Source of the DNA: Dryococelus australis
Lineage: Eukaryota; Arthropoda; Insecta; Phasmatodea; Phasmatidae
Length of the DNA: 64,000 nt
Direction: 5' to 3'
Assembly (NCBI GenBank): GCA_029891345.1
Contig: CM056997.1
Location: 216,791,212 to 216,855,211 of the forward strand
Position 1 is the first letter of the stretch; each line of letters starts with the position of its first letter. The notes beneath the pieces were generated by a model. That model was not told the DNA's origin, did not search any database, and saw nothing but the letters and a program-made list of their open reading frames with translations. The position numbers and the translations under genes are program-made. Positions 9,838-21,959 of the stretch are shown piece by piece.

Positions 9838-12570
9838 AAGCAGGTGTTCCGTTTTACGTTACACACGCGAAGGTGCTGAAGATGAGATAATCTGTGGGCT
9901 GTAGTTCATTGTCGCTCTCTTCGAGATTTACGACTTGAGGGACGCGCCACGCGTCTCACAGCGATCCTTCCTAGCGAGTGAAGAACGGTCATTACACATT
10001 GGTTACGGGTAAGGCGCGATGGGGGAATCTAAATCATATTCCTCCCATCAAAACGTCTTACCGCCGAGTGGAGATCTGCTGTGTCAAAGAGCCGCTGACG
10101 TAATCTCGTCCCAAAATTCGCAAGTGCCGACAACACTCATGGGCCACACGCGATAATTTGACACCCAAACTCAGGCCTTTTTTTTTAAGTCGCTTACTCT
10201 TGCACTACAGTGCTATCATAGCCACACATATGATTTTATTTTCTCCATTCCCTGTTCGGAACTTGCGTGCACCTTGTAATTTGTTCTTCGAGCCTTGTGC
10301 GGCTTAGCTGAGACCTCGCCATAAAAGTCACGACCTCAAAGGGAAAGCCATCTTCGTCAGAGTTCGTTTCCGCCCCTGCATTCGTTTCCGGTCGTGCGAG
10401 AGACGGAAAAGGGAAGGTTGAAACTTATCATCTCGTGAAATATTGGTGGATGAAAATGAGCAGTGTATTTCTCGGCTACTCTGGACTCTGAGTCGTTAAC
10501 ACTTGGTAAACAATGCTAATTTGAATATTTCTTTCTTGTTCTGAACAAAACTCGCATGGATGTGCAGGCTTTGTTCGGCTAGTGTTTAACACGACATCAC
10601 AAGAACACGATAGCGTAGTAATCATGACACTGCTAACGATATAATTTCTTTTTTACAGCCACTCAAAGGGACATGATTGATTGTTGTAACACCTCTTGTA
10701 AGATAAAGGACGTTTGATTGGGTCAATAAAAGCTCGGCTCTCCATTGGTTGATGACCGGCCAATAATGAACGCCGTAAAGTACAGGGAGTGTCCGGTGTG
10801 GTATGGACCAATAGGACAACAGTGAGCTATCAAACCGACAGCAACAGAAGCGGTGTTCTTGCAGTAGTGGATATAGGCGAATCACTTATAATTTCGCTTA
10901 AGTGCTAGTAAATGTGTGCAGACCCCTATGTTCTAAAATATCTGTATAATCTGAGCTAGCTCGGCAGTCGGCAGCTGTCTTGGTAATCGACTCACAACTG
11001 AGAATTTCTGCCGCCTGTGTCCTGCAGTAGTTTATGTATGTCCACTACGTGCATTAAATAATTAAAATTGTTTCGTGTTTGAATTCTATTCACGTAACGT
11101 ATTTGTCCCCGTTGCGTATTTGACCTGAACGCTAGCGTATGGTGCGAGGGGTTCTGGGTTCGATTACTGCTTAGTACCTACATGTACTGCTTCTTATATT
11201 TAAGGGTAAAGTTGACAGTAGAAGGGACACCCGAAATTCGGGAAAAGTTTTCCGCACATGAATACTCTACGGGCGCACCATCAGTTATCATTTACAAATT
11301 GTTTGCGTGTCTGTGTGTGAAGACATTTTCCTAACTGACTGGCCAATCATAACTACGCAACTTGTGCCGTCTCAAATACGACATTACTTTTTACATGCGT
11401 TTTTAATTACGACAGTAACAGACTATGTCCCTAAAATAAAAAAAAATAAAAAAATAAAAAACTACTATATTAATGTTTTAATTATTTCACCATATTTTCG
11501 TTTCTTGAGTATGCCTCTATGATTTTTTGCAATATTAGTCTATTATCAATTTTTGATGTCTCATTTTTGAACTTTTTTGAAAACATAATTTTGAATGTTT
11601 TGATCAGTTACTACATCACTGAAAATTATTATTGTCTCTCGATTTGTTACTTAACTTAATTTTAAATATATTCGGTATTCAAATTAATTATCTATATTCT
11701 GAGTTTTTTTAATTATATGTCTCATTACTTCTATTACTTTTATTATGATGGTAAAAAATACTTTTATTCTCATTTTGTACGATATATGAATTGTCTGATT
11801 AGCAAGTAAAGTTTATTTCCTATATACTTATTTATCACCATTTTCATTTTCGTCAAGCAATTTATATATTTTTAACATTTGTTTATCTGGCGATATAAAT
11901 CGGACTACAAGTTGGTACTTTCAAAGCTTCGTTTTCAATATCGTTAGCGGCATCCAGAATCGCATTTCATGTCTTGTTTTCCTTTTTCATCAGAACTGCA
12001 GTGAAACGTAGCACATTCCTTTGTCACGCCGGCCATAGCCCTTCTTCAGCGTGCTTTCTTTTTCTGCCGTAGCTCATTCGGCATTTCCTTTCTGTGATCA
12101 CGCAGTCAGTTCGTGATATTGTATAGAAAAACTGTTCTATCACGTGCCAGAGACCATCGACGCTTCTCTCTACCTCCTTTTGTGATCTACCTCTTTTTGT
12201 ACAACCCATGCCCCCCGGTATTATCCGTCTTCTTTGCTCTGTCTATTCACCCGGCGTTTTCCCGACACTTTCATATGTGGCCTGTTGTCGTCATGACGTA
12301 ATATCGACATGAGGTAACCGTGGTGTTCTCGGGGGCTTAAAACCCCTTTTTAGTGTTCTATACACTCACCATCACGTAGAATATGGGCCACAGATAGGTA
12401 GTTTTTTTTTGTGGTGTTGTGTATTTTATTTATTTTTCTTCTGGTGCTTCTACTGCAACACAACATGTGATCAGAATTTATTCTACCCTCGTCTGGTGAG
12501 CATAGTTTTATTTCATTTTCGCTCCCTCTAGTTCTCCGATTTATATATTTTTTACTCACTGTTTCGTTTT
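9838..12570. other. gene-free stretch, possibly intronic
   Basis: 10,730-10,820 carries several CCAAT boxes in both orientations (attgg near 10,743, ccaat near 10,759 and 10,809) with moderate GC, which resembles a promoter but has no convincing start exon. 11,400-11,900 is strongly AT-rich. No element or gene was recognised elsewhere in the stretch. Confidence 0.45.
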
Positions 12571-12936
12571 ATGAATTTTGTTGCAGTGAGGATTTCACGA
12601 CTGCGCGTGCTCCCAATCGGTCAAGTTCCTTTCGTGTCCTGGCTTTCAATTCCATTCCACAAGTTGTTGCAAGATGTTGTGATCTCCCATTCCTTCCTGA
12701 GGAATGAATTGTACTGGCCACGAGTCAAGATGCTACCAGCGGCACGAACTTCAATACTGTACGTCTGTGATTCGCACGTAAACACGCCAAACACGGTCAG
12801 TGCATCTCAGCTAAAGTGTTATCAAGTACAAATGGTCGTGAACTTTTTGCGGGAAATTCCGGTTTCCTTACGCAGTAGACAATCAGACACAAGACTTGTT
12901 CTTATGCCCGGTTGCACCATTGAGCTTAAGCAATGA
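12571..12936 (+). CDS. open frame of 121 codons, unrecognised
   Basis: The frame starts at an ATG in AT-rich DNA and runs through a GC-moderate 300-base stretch (LPAARTSILYVCDS and similar). It ends inside the left end of the TIR element at 12,906. The opposite strand is closed by many stops, which mildly favours coding. No domain, signal peptide or membrane segment was recognised. It may be a decayed exon or chance. Confidence 0.2.
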   Translation: MNFVAVRISRLRVLPIGQVPFVSWLSIPFHKLLQDVVISHSFLRNELYWPRVKMLPAARTSILYVCDSHVNTPNTVSASQLKCYQVQMVVNFLREIPVSLRSRQSDTRLVLMPGCTIELKQ

Positions 12937-14273
12937 ACTAGGTTCAAACACTGGTTTGATTCTGGTTCAGCGCTTTTGACTGTTGCACCATTCAGCTTAA
13001 GCAATGAACTAGGTTCAAATACTGGTTTGATTCTGGTTCAGCGCTTTTGACTGTTGCACCATTCAGCTTAAGCAATGAACTAGGTTCAAATACTGGTTTG
13101 ATTCTGGTTCAGCGCTTTTGACTGTTGCACCATTGCGATCTGCGAGCCTAACTAAGATCAATTTGAACATCGTCTTTGAACCGTGCCTTTTGGCTGTTCA
13201 GGAGAATGATCTAGGATCAAGTAAATACGAGTGATTTATTTTAAAATCTCAAAGTTATATTGAAAAGCAATTTTGTTTTCAAATGATATAGACATCCAAA
13301 TATTCCGTATTTAAGCTCTGTTTGGCACTTAAACATACATTTTATTAAGGCTTTATAAAGTGAACTGAGAAAAATAAAAGTGTGTATTGAATGTTGTTTA
13401 TGTGAAGATAAAAACACTGTAAAATATCTTTATTTAATACAAATAAACTTGGTAATATTTAAATCGTTTACAAATGGGTTCGGTTGTATTTACTGTTGTA
13501 GAATGTAGATTGAGAAAACTTACAAAGGCTTAAGATGCAATGCATTTATTGAATTAGAGATTGTATTAATATTTTGTAAACAGAAAACGAAATGCATGCT
13601 TTTTCCTCCGATCAAACAAAACGGATAAACTGGAAAAGCCATTCAGAATATAATAAATTGTCCTATTTTTCCGCACGAGCTAAATCTCACGTAGAAGTTA
13701 CAGCTCATGAAAGAGCAGGCGTAGCCGACAGATGTAGTTTGAAAATTCGCCAAAAGATAACGCTAAGTACAATTTTATTTTTGGGGATTCAAAACAACAT
13801 TATACACAGTTAAATATTATTCAGTAAAGTTCGTACAACAAGTATTTTACTTAAAAGACCGTTTAGTTCTATGTAACCTACACTACCTTCTTAAATAATA
13901 ATATTATTGAAAATACCGTTAAAAAAGTGCGTATAGTGTTTCCAATCAAACAAAACAACTGAACCAGAGTTTTTTCAGTGCATTCAAATAAATTATATAG
14001 CAAAAGCCCCTAGTCTTAAGAGATAATGTCCACAAAAACGTATTAAGTGCCTCCGAATCTCAAAATAAACTGTTGCATCATGACGTCACGAAATGAGAGA
14101 TAATCACAAACAGTGTGTCATCTCAATTCTAGTTTTGAACCGAGATCAGGTGATCTACGATCAGAACTCAGCCGTTCGCGTTCGTGCAACACTCGTACAT
14201 TGAACTCGGACCGAACTGAAGATCATCTTTGAACCAAAATCTTGGTTCAGGGCTGTTAAGAGTGCAACCGGGC
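12906..14273. mobile_element. non-autonomous TIR element, PIF/Harbinger-like ends
   Basis: GCCCGGTTGCAC at 12,906-12,917 is exactly mirrored by GTGCAACCGGGC at 14,262-14,273. Inward, both ends carry loose ggttcaa/gatctacgatcag words. The GC-start, GGTTGCAC-type TIR resembles animal PIF/Harbinger termini, though family assignment is tentative. Flanks are ttat and ttta, so a clean target duplication is not evident. The interior is AT-rich, with one 73-codon open frame (13,592-13,813) that is not recognised and no transposase. Confidence 0.6.
12911..13135 (+). repeat. 71-bp tandem repeat at the left end of the TIR element, 3 copies plus a partial
   Basis: Copies begin at gttgcaccatt at 12,911, 12,982, 13,053 and 13,124, the last partial. 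Each copy carries the terminal-inverted-repeat word, so the transposon end itself has been multiplied in tandem. Copies are nearly identical, so the expansion is recent relative to the element. Confidence 0.9.
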
Positions 14274-15340
14274 TTTACAGTGCCGCAGCCTATCGGGAAA
14301 TGGGCATATCCACATCAAAGAAAATAACACCATCTCGCTGCCGTGTTCATATATGTATATTCTGTGATGTAATCGGATCTAGCAGCGCTGAGCAAACGGA
14401 CACGTTGATTAAAAGAGGAACTTCGCTTCATCTGGGTTATGTAATATATTTTGTTCTGAAATGAGGAGTGGTCACGTGAGTATTGGAAGGCAGCAGTTCT
14501 TTTCCTTCAACTAATTTATGTTTAAGGCCGTTAGGGTAGTTGTTATTGAGGCGTGGTTTCAGTAATGCAGCTGTTGAACACAGGTTTGTTGTCACAAGTG
14601 ACGTGATATTTAACAGGTGCGTGACGTAATTAATCACTCGTTATTACCGTTGCTGCGTTATATCGCGTACACTGAATTGCAAGTTAACAACAGCCGTAGC
14701 TATCGAAATACTGTAAAGCGCACGCAATATCGAACACAACCAATAAACATGCAAATAGGGTAATTTTACTGGGTAGCTCGTTACGCTGAAATTTAAATTA
14801 TTCATCAAACAGAGCTAACATGGTGTGGTATCAATACATAAATTAATTCATCTGGACTGAAATTACCAACCGTATTGTTGCTGCGCCAGACAGATTGAAA
14901 AAAAACTTGTTGGTACATAACTCCCACTCCAGTTTTTTACCTGTACAATTTTAATTTTCAATTTCCATCTCCATTTGTACACTACGCTTTTCACAAATAT
15001 TTCTGATAACATTATTATGAGCTCGTCGTTTTTTGATGCAATTTATCATTTCTCCCTGTATTGTGGCTGTGTCTTTTAGCTGCCTAATTCACCAGCTCCA
15101 GGGTTCAATGTGTCTAGTCGGAAAATGGAGTATCATGGGCTTATCTTCTGAATTGGAATGAACACCTTTATAAATTCTTGTTGAAATAATGTTGAAGTAA
15201 GCACTTAAGCCATCCTCTCTCAGGCTTTCAGAAAGTAAGACTTCCCAGGCATGATATATATTCATTATTTAATTCTAACGAACTGTGAAATTTTACACAG
15301 AAATAAAGCATAAGTTTGCCACAACAAAAAATTATTTTCT
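14274..15340. other. gene-free AT-rich stretch
   Basis: No element, tandem array or coding-like frame was recognised. Confidence 0.5.
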
Positions 15341-15706
15341 CTTGCGGTATTTTATTCGACGTTAATGTCGTAGTAACATTAATAATGTTGTGACAAAATT
15401 AGCTAATCTTAACAATATACGAAGTCTTATAGTACTTTAACGCAAATGTACTGTTAAAGTGTTGATGTTTACAAAGTCTCTAAGTAATGTTGTATTAAGA
15501 TAAAATAACACGCAGAACAAAATATTTTGTGTTATTGCGACGTTGAATAAATGTCCAATCATAACAAGTTCACTCTGACTCGGTGTTATAACAATGGCGC
15601 ATGGTAGTGAACAGTGATAACATCGTAAAATTTAACCACAGTATTTAAATTTGAAAGTATAGTTTGACAACTAAATGTAGCTTAGGACAACTGCAGTGTA
15701 CGTATG

Positions 15707-15734
15707 CCTATTATGTATATATATACATAATAGG
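15707..15734. repeat. perfect 28-bp palindrome
   Basis: CCTATTATGTATAT is followed immediately by its exact reverse complement, with no spacer. It can extrude as a cruciform. It is probably an AT-microsatellite derivative, as (TA)-rich sequence continues to about 15,765. Confidence 0.9.
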
Positions 15735-16424
15735 TATATATGTATATTATATATATATACTTACAACACGAAAGTTAGTTAAACGTGTCTAGATAAGCAC
15801 AGTTGGTAAGTTTTATGGCTATGTAAAATGTAGGATTTTAAGCCCTCCAGATGCATATTCGAATCCCTTCGCATTTGTATTTTTTTTATTGGTAATATTT
15901 ATTTTAGTGCAAAATAATAGATTTTGATTTATTTTACATGGAATGCTATTTTAACGAAAATAAAATACAAGAAATATTATAACATAAATTTTAACATAAG
16001 TTGAACACGCAATTTTTTTTTTGCCGCAACATGAACACCGCCTTAAAGTTGACAGTGCAGAAGGTATATAATGTTGTTATGTTATTATTTTAATGTTATA
16101 TTAAAATCATATCTTAATAGTATATTACATTAACAGCAACAACAGCAACTTAAGTTTCGCAAGTAACAAACAATTACTGTAGTAGTAACGTTAATACTGC
16201 TATGCAATGGCAGTTAGCAGTGAACAGCGCTAATATCGTGCAATGAAACCATCGTATTTAAATTTTAAAGCACAATATGAAAACTAAATGTACCCAAGAC
16301 CAGCTCCCATCCCTTGCAAAGTAGTTTACGTGTGCCAAATATGCATATTTTAATGGGCGCACTGAGTGACATTCGTCCAGTTAAGTTGGTAACGATGGAT
16401 GGAAAGTAGTTTTTATTTTAACGT

Positions 16425-16685
16425 TGAATAAAAAGTGTTAGGTAACCATTTGTAAAAACTTAAAACTATTTATTTCGCTTTCTTTTTTTAATGCACAGAG
16501 ATTTAAAAAGTTAGCAGAATTGTAAAGTGAATTCTTTTCTGGTAATTTTACAGTTTCACTTGACCGATGCAGCAGGTATAAAGTGATGAGGCCAATGAGA
16601 ATTTTAACTTTACATAAGGTGGAGGAATACACAACGTGCATTCAAGTAGATCTTATACAGGGCTTTCAAAAGTGCTCATTTTACC
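16425..16685 (+). mobile_element. repeat fragment with a TIR-like end, plus orientation
   Basis: It matches the minus strand of 21,066-21,345 over about 260 bases (words gaggaatacacaacgtg, caagtagatct, cagggctttcaaaagtgct). The terminal word resembles the right end of MITE family 2. It sits inside the second unit of the tandem block and explains that unit's extra length. Confidence 0.6.
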
Positions 16686-16959
16686 GACTATATCCAAAAT
16701 GCAGTTAAGATAGAGCAGTTATTTAGTATAGCACCGGGTTCCGTGAAGTGGCGTGCGTCAAGCACTCAGGACAAGGTTTCCATTTCCCTGCCTGCTGTAA
16801 TTAAATTTTTGGTTAGTATTATTTATTTTTGTGACAAAATAATTGTACTTAATTAATTTGACACTACGATATTTACTTAAAACAAAAAATAATCAGAAAT
16901 GTTAACATTAATGCAACACAAAATGTATTTTTCCGCAACATAAACACTAGCTTACTGTA

Positions 16960-17379
16960 GCCAGTAGGCCTACAGTTATGAGGTAGGTAATGTTGCCAGT
17001 AGGCCTAAAGTAATGAGGTAGGTAATGTTGCCAGTAGGCCTACAGTAATGAGGTAGGTAATGTTGCCAGTAAGCCTACAGTAATGAGGTAGGTAATGTTG
17101 CCAGTAGGCCTAAAGTAATGAGGTAGGTAATGTTGCCAGTAGGCCTACAGTAATGAGGTAGGTAATGTTGCCAGTAGGCATACAGTAATGAGGTAGGTAA
17201 TGTTGCCAGTAAGCCTACTGTAATGAGGTAGGTAATGTTGCCAGTAGGCCTAAAGTAATGAGGTAGGTAATGTAGCCAGTAGTCCTACAGTAATGAGGTA
17301 GGTAATGTTGTCAGTAGGCCTACAGTAATGAGGTAGGTAATGTTGCCAGTAGGACTACAGTAATGAGGAAGGTAATGTC
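16960..17379 (+). repeat. 35-bp minisatellite, 12 copies
   Basis: The unit starts gccagtaggcctacagtaat and ends gaggtaggtaatgtt, repeating in perfect 35-base register from 16,960. Variation is mainly single substitutions. Each unit contains the palindrome GTAGGCCTAC. Confidence 0.95.
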
Positions 17380-17519
17380 GTCACAAAAGTACTTCATCTT
17401 ACAGTAACATTAATAGCTTAACATTATAATACATTAACAACATTAATCACTAACGGCTCACTAAATTAATGTTGTAGTAACATTAATACTGTTGCCACAA
17501 CTTTAGATTTTTTCTATGT

Positions 17520-19250
17520 AAGAACAATATAAAATGCATAATGTAGAAAAAATGTTTTTTTGTTGCATAAATTTTCGGCATACTTTAATGTAAACCTGCT
17601 GATTTATGTGATGTAACAACTAAAATATAAGGTATCATCTTAACATTCCAGACAATTATATTACGTTGAGTTCTACGATATTCAAGATAGGCGTGTGCGA
17701 TCTTACAACGCGAAAATAGCAACGTTGGCGTGGAACAGACCAAGAGCTAAGATAAAAAATTTTTACACTTACATTTTTCCTCATTGGGTATTTCCTTTTT
17801 GCTCTTTTTTCTTGAAATAGTGTGGCAGAGATAGCATATATATATATATTTTTTTTTTAAGGCAAGTTCGTTCACTACACCTGGAAGAAAAATTGCATAT
17901 TAATTCAGTTAACAATTCGCAGTACATTAAAAGCACCCGGTATTAAGCCTCTTTTCAAAATACGGATCAGTGTCCTCTTTGTGCCCGTGCACGATATAGG
18001 TATCACGCGAATTTTTCATGAGGATAATGGACTGCTGTTGTTAAGCTCCCAGCTCCTGGCATGGAATAATATGAAAAATGAAAAAATATCTAAAACCCGA
18101 ATCGGTAGTGTCCCAGAAGCTACTTGACTGATGCCTAGTACCACCTGTTTTTCGCTAAAATATATGCGCGGAAGCTAGACCTCAATATCCTACGTGCACA
18201 CTTGCAATCTTCATTTGATAATTGGCAGTCTGTGTTCTGCGAAGGGAGTCTGCTTCATGAGTGAGTCAGTCAGAATTAAGTTTCTCCGATACCGCCCGTC
18301 TGTGATCCGCGGGCAGACAGATGAGGCGTGTAATAGTTTAAATGATTCAATCATCAAAGTCGTTGCGAAACAAAGTGCGTAGGAACACAACTTGTCCTGA
18401 AATGTTTTCGCGAAAAACAGGTGGCCTTACAGCGATACCCACCTAATTGAAAAAATCCACCTTTAGCGTTACGTTACGCCACTTATGCTACCAGAATTTC
18501 AGCACATCAGTTTCTTATCGTCGAAACAGTGGTCCTAGATAACTTAGAGGAAATTCGAAATATAAACATTTGACATGTTTGAACCATAACTTCTGAAATA
18601 GCAGTAAATCACATCAGTATAAAATTCCACTTGGAAAAATGTTCTTTTTTTTCGACGATTTTTTGGACATAGGGCCTACTATAATATAAATTGTAAAATC
18701 GTTGCCATAAAAAATATTTCGAGTGAATCAAGCTACTGATTTCAAGAAAATGTTTTTACTATGCTTTCAGCATTATATAACATACTATGCCTAGGAAAGG
18801 ACATATTTATGGATGGATATAAATCTTAATCATTTAAAACAGCTGAGTTTAATTAATAAAACAGGAGTGCCTACAAGCAGGACTCACGACGCAAACTGAA
18901 TCATAGATGTTTTGAGTTTTCTCGCCCGCTCACCTCTTACAATTCCTCAGTAAACCTTTGCTCAATCAGAAAAATATCACTAATAAATTAGAGGATTTCT
19001 TATTTTATAATTAATGTTTTTGTTAATTGCTGTTATGAGTTATCAATTTTTTTGATAATTTTTTAAGTTCTTACAGCTGGGAAAAACATCTCTTACCTAA
19101 CATTATAAACAATAAACTTTTTCGTTGAAAGAATAATAATTTTAATCAAATTTGTTATTTCATTATTAAGATTTTTCAAAGAATATTTTTGAATATCTGA
19201 TGTCAATATCTTACCATTCATTTTTCGTCATCTGTTTCTGTTGTGTGTGA
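17520..19250. other. gene-free stretch
   Basis: It holds a short (TA)n at about 17,837-17,850. A 62-codon frame at 18,194-18,382 has no recognisable features. Otherwise AT-rich with nothing identifiable. Confidence 0.5.
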
Positions 19251-19493
19251 AGAGACTTGGGCGGCTCTTAAGAGCGAGGTCTTGAGAGCCAATGAGGGTG
19301 ATTAAGATGAGTCTGGAACAGCGCTGGATTTCAAGGGCGGGGCAAACGGGAGACCGCCGAGAAAAACCGCCGATAAGCAGTATCGTCTGCGCGATTCCCA
19401 CTTGCAAAAATTCGGGAGTGACTCAGGTGGGGATTGAACATGGTTCGCCTTTTGGGAGTTGAGCAGTCTAACCGCTCAGCCACTGTGGCCCTG
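19251..19493 (-). mobile_element. tRNA-derived SINE, nearly full length
   Basis: On the minus strand it begins cagggccacagtggctgagc, with an A-box-like GTGGCTGAGCGGTTAGA, then a degenerate B box. The shared body follows, including ccgcccttgaaatccagcgc. It ends in ggctctcaagacctcgctct, then aagagccgcccaagtctct, the common 3' end of this family. Confidence 0.8.
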
Positions 19494-19741
19494 AGGATAA
19501 GAGGATATGTGGCGAGTTTCCCCTTGTTAGGGTCTGATGAGGGTAAGATGAGTTCGTTCCTTGCATCACAGTGACTACGGTGGTGGACACCTCTGCTTAA
19601 ACACTTTTAACATAAAGCCCTCATGGCTAAGGACAGGAAAATGTTGCGTTTTAAACTACCTGCAAGCTTGACTCCAATGTAGGCCTACTATACATTTCTA
19701 AGCCTTCGCTATTTGTTCTTTGGCTGCTGTCCCAGTATGTA

Positions 19742-19974
19742 TAGGCTGTTCACGGTAAAGTAAGCACTTCTTAGGCTTTAGTTACTTTTATCGTTTGAGA
19801 CATTTTTAATACTTTAACCACGTTTTAAGATAAATATTGACAATTATGTAATAAACACAGTGAATATATTCCACCGCACTCGGACGTTAATTATAAGACT
19901 AAAATGAAAAAATATTTATTGACTATTATTCCAAGGCTTTCAAACGTGCCCACTTTAACATGAAAAGCTTATAG
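19742..19974. mobile_element. MITE family 2, about 233 bp
   Basis: The left end taggctgttcacggtaaagt and the right end (minus strand tataagcttttcatgttaaagt, then gggcac) are imperfect inverted repeats. They have the shared layout of a TTCACRGTAAAGTGAGCACTT core next to a gaaagcc word. The interior is AT-rich and non-coding. Related copies are at 31.44-31.61 and 36.58-36.79 kb, with solo ends at 16.66, 21.07 and 44.36 kb. Confidence 0.7.
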
Positions 19975-20545
19975 ATAGTTTTACATCAGGCCAGATGGCA
20001 CGGTAATCGGTGCATGTTTCCTTGCAGCTCAATTATTGGCTTAGAATTCTCATGGGCGTTTATAATCAATCCAATTGTAAAAATAACAGAAACTGACAAC
20101 GTGTATGAAGTCTATATTGCCTTAAATAATTTCGCAAAATTTTCCTATCCCTACTTATGCCATACGGGTAATCATTTAATTATATTCCTGGGATTTCAAA
20201 AAATGTCACATTTTCTTACAAACACTTTTGTTCTGAAGTTTGGTCAGCAAGAGGAACATATGAGAAACCACCACCAAAAAATAGCACAGATGAACAACAC
20301 CATTCGGCCATAAAATATGTGAATGAACTTGATAAAACTATAAACACTCTTTCCTCAGTTCACTGTTGTTATATGCGGACGTGAATATACCCATTTAACA
20401 ATATTTGTTCGGTACACCTGATGAGAAGGAAGCTGCAAAATTTACGTTATTTCCTTGGCGTCGATCTGTATATACCCGAACCGGCGTAGTTTTTATATTG
20501 GCTGCTACCAAGATGTCAAGTCAGTCCCTTTCTGAGTGAACTGCG
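19975..20545. other. gene-free stretch with a solo MITE end
   Basis: At 20,141-20,160 lies a solo end of MITE family 1. The 99-codon frame over 20,014-20,313 overlaps it and is judged chance. Confidence 0.5.
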
Positions 20546-20562
20546 CGTGATTGGAGCACACG

Positions 20563-20770
20563 ATGGTGAAGTGTTGTTATATTGGCGCAGAGTTACCGGG
20601 CCCTGTCAAATAAAGTATGGTCAAACGACAATCGTATTGCAAAGGGAAAGTATTTTTAAGATTTAAATTACCACAAATAAAAACGGGAATTTTGCAGGCG
20701 ACTACTGATGAGCTCTCAGTGAATAAGGAAACAAAAGACGTACAGAAAGTACTAAGCGACAGCCAATAAA
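20563..20770 (+). pseudogene. possible decayed THAP-type zinc-finger start
   Basis: An ATG at about 20,563 opens MVKCCYIG, which resembles the start of THAP DNA-binding domains (MVKCC..GC). The frame is soon closed by a stop, and later the words KVFLRFKLP recall the phenylalanine/proline word of that domain. The second cysteine of the usual GC pair is replaced by alanine, and no downstream C..H pair was identified. If real, it is a dead THAP domain of transposon or host origin. The evidence is thin. Confidence 0.2.
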
Positions 20771-21065
20771 ATGTTCAGGTCTACACATACACGTGTAGGT
20801 TTTTCAGAGGGAGCGTGTAGCAGCAGCCAGTTAATTATGAAAGTGTTCATTTGGACAATTAAACAGAAAAGCATTGCAATTTCGCATTGTAATTGTCACT
20901 GTATTATAGCACTCAGTGGAAATAAATAATATAATTACTCAGTACAATATTCTATTAGTTTTGTAAAGTAATTATATTAGCCCAATTCGTTACTTTAGTC
21001 CATTCAGAGTGCATTAGCTGTGTCGTATTAGTCTCTCGTGATGTTCTCCCAGCTCCGTTCTAACT

Positions 21066-21345
21066 CCTATTAGCTGTTTCCGGTACACCAAGCACTTTTG
21101 AAAGCCCTGCTTGAGATCTACTTGTATACACGTTGTGTATTCTTCCACCACGTGTAAAATTGACATTGCAATGGGCCAGATCACCTTATTCATGCGTCGG
21201 CCAAGGAAAACTGTGAAATTATTTGAAAAGTACATTTTCTACAATTAGCTAATTCTTACTCTGAAATGCATTAAAAAAGACGCAAAGAAAAATACATTAT
21301 TTCAGTATTTGAAAATGTTAACCGAACAGTTTTAATTCGCCGTCA
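21066..21345 (-). mobile_element. repeat fragment with a TIR-like end, minus orientation
   Basis: Reverse-complement homologue of 16,425-16,685. Its outer end carries gcttttgaaagccctgc-type sequence, shared with MITE family 2. On the minus strand a short open frame (VVEEYTTCIQVDLKQGFQK) has a parallel in the other copy, so part of the source element may once have been coding. No family is recognised. Confidence 0.6.
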
Positions 21346-21690
21346 AGACAAGGAGCTACCTTTTTACGTCGTTGCCAACCTTTCTGGGTGTATACCAGTC
21401 CGCGTGTCCACTACGAATATATTCAGCCAGTAGTAGTGGGATATTTAAAATGTTTGTTTCAAAAGTGTTGAAATAACTGTGATCTCAAATCCTTGAAAAC
21501 ACAATCCCGGACAGCACACCCGGAATATCCAACATAGTGTCGACAAGCCAACGGGACAAGATGGCGAGAAGGTGGGGAGAAGTTTAGGTTGTGGCCAGAA
21601 ACAACGGCCCATCGAAATCAAAACAGCCTGCCCAGATAGTTCCAACGTCGCCGCTAGATGGCAACAGGATAATGAAGGTGACCAAAACCG

Positions 21691-21919
21691 ATGCACGCGT
21701 TAGCGAAACTGGCTAACCTACACGTGATAGAAAGAAGTTTTTATGTGCAATCAGGCGCCAAGCACGTGACTGCTCGAAGACTCTGCCCAAACATCCACGC
21801 CAGAAACGAAGTGTGGAAGGGGGTAACGACAGACGTGAAATACAATATCTTACCAACGCTGCAGCGTCCATCCGGTCCAGACAGGAACAAGCAGACGAAA
21901 CAGCCGCTGGGAAAGGCTT
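21691..21919 (+). CDS. candidate exon ending in a consensus splice donor, unrecognised
   Basis: An open frame from ATG 21,691 runs through GC-moderate sequence (ending KQPLGKAL) and reaches a strong donor, TTTG|GTGAGT, at about 21,920. Upstream 21,540-21,690 is GC-rich and also open on the minus strand. Nothing in the protein is recognised. Downstream is AT-rich, as expected for an intron. It could equally be chance. Confidence 0.2.
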
Positions 21920-21959
21920 TGGTGAGTTTAAGAAGACTCTTTTAGAGTACCAAAACTGA

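Larger units (their letters stand above)
15340..17520 (+). repeat. nested tandem block (long units of about 600-900 bp)
   Basis: Ordered words of 15,590-16,060 (gtgaacagtgataacatcgt, tatttaaatt, aactaaatgta, cgcaacatgaacac) recur at 16,210-16,950. The word gtagtaacattaat recurs near 15,370, 16,180 and 17,475. The second unit is lengthened by a repeat fragment (16,425-16,685) and a 35-bp array. This shows tandem duplication followed by insertion. Confidence 0.6.

Noticed and set aside
20014-20313. 99-codon plus-strand frame
   Set aside because: It crosses a solo MITE end and shows no protein-like pattern.
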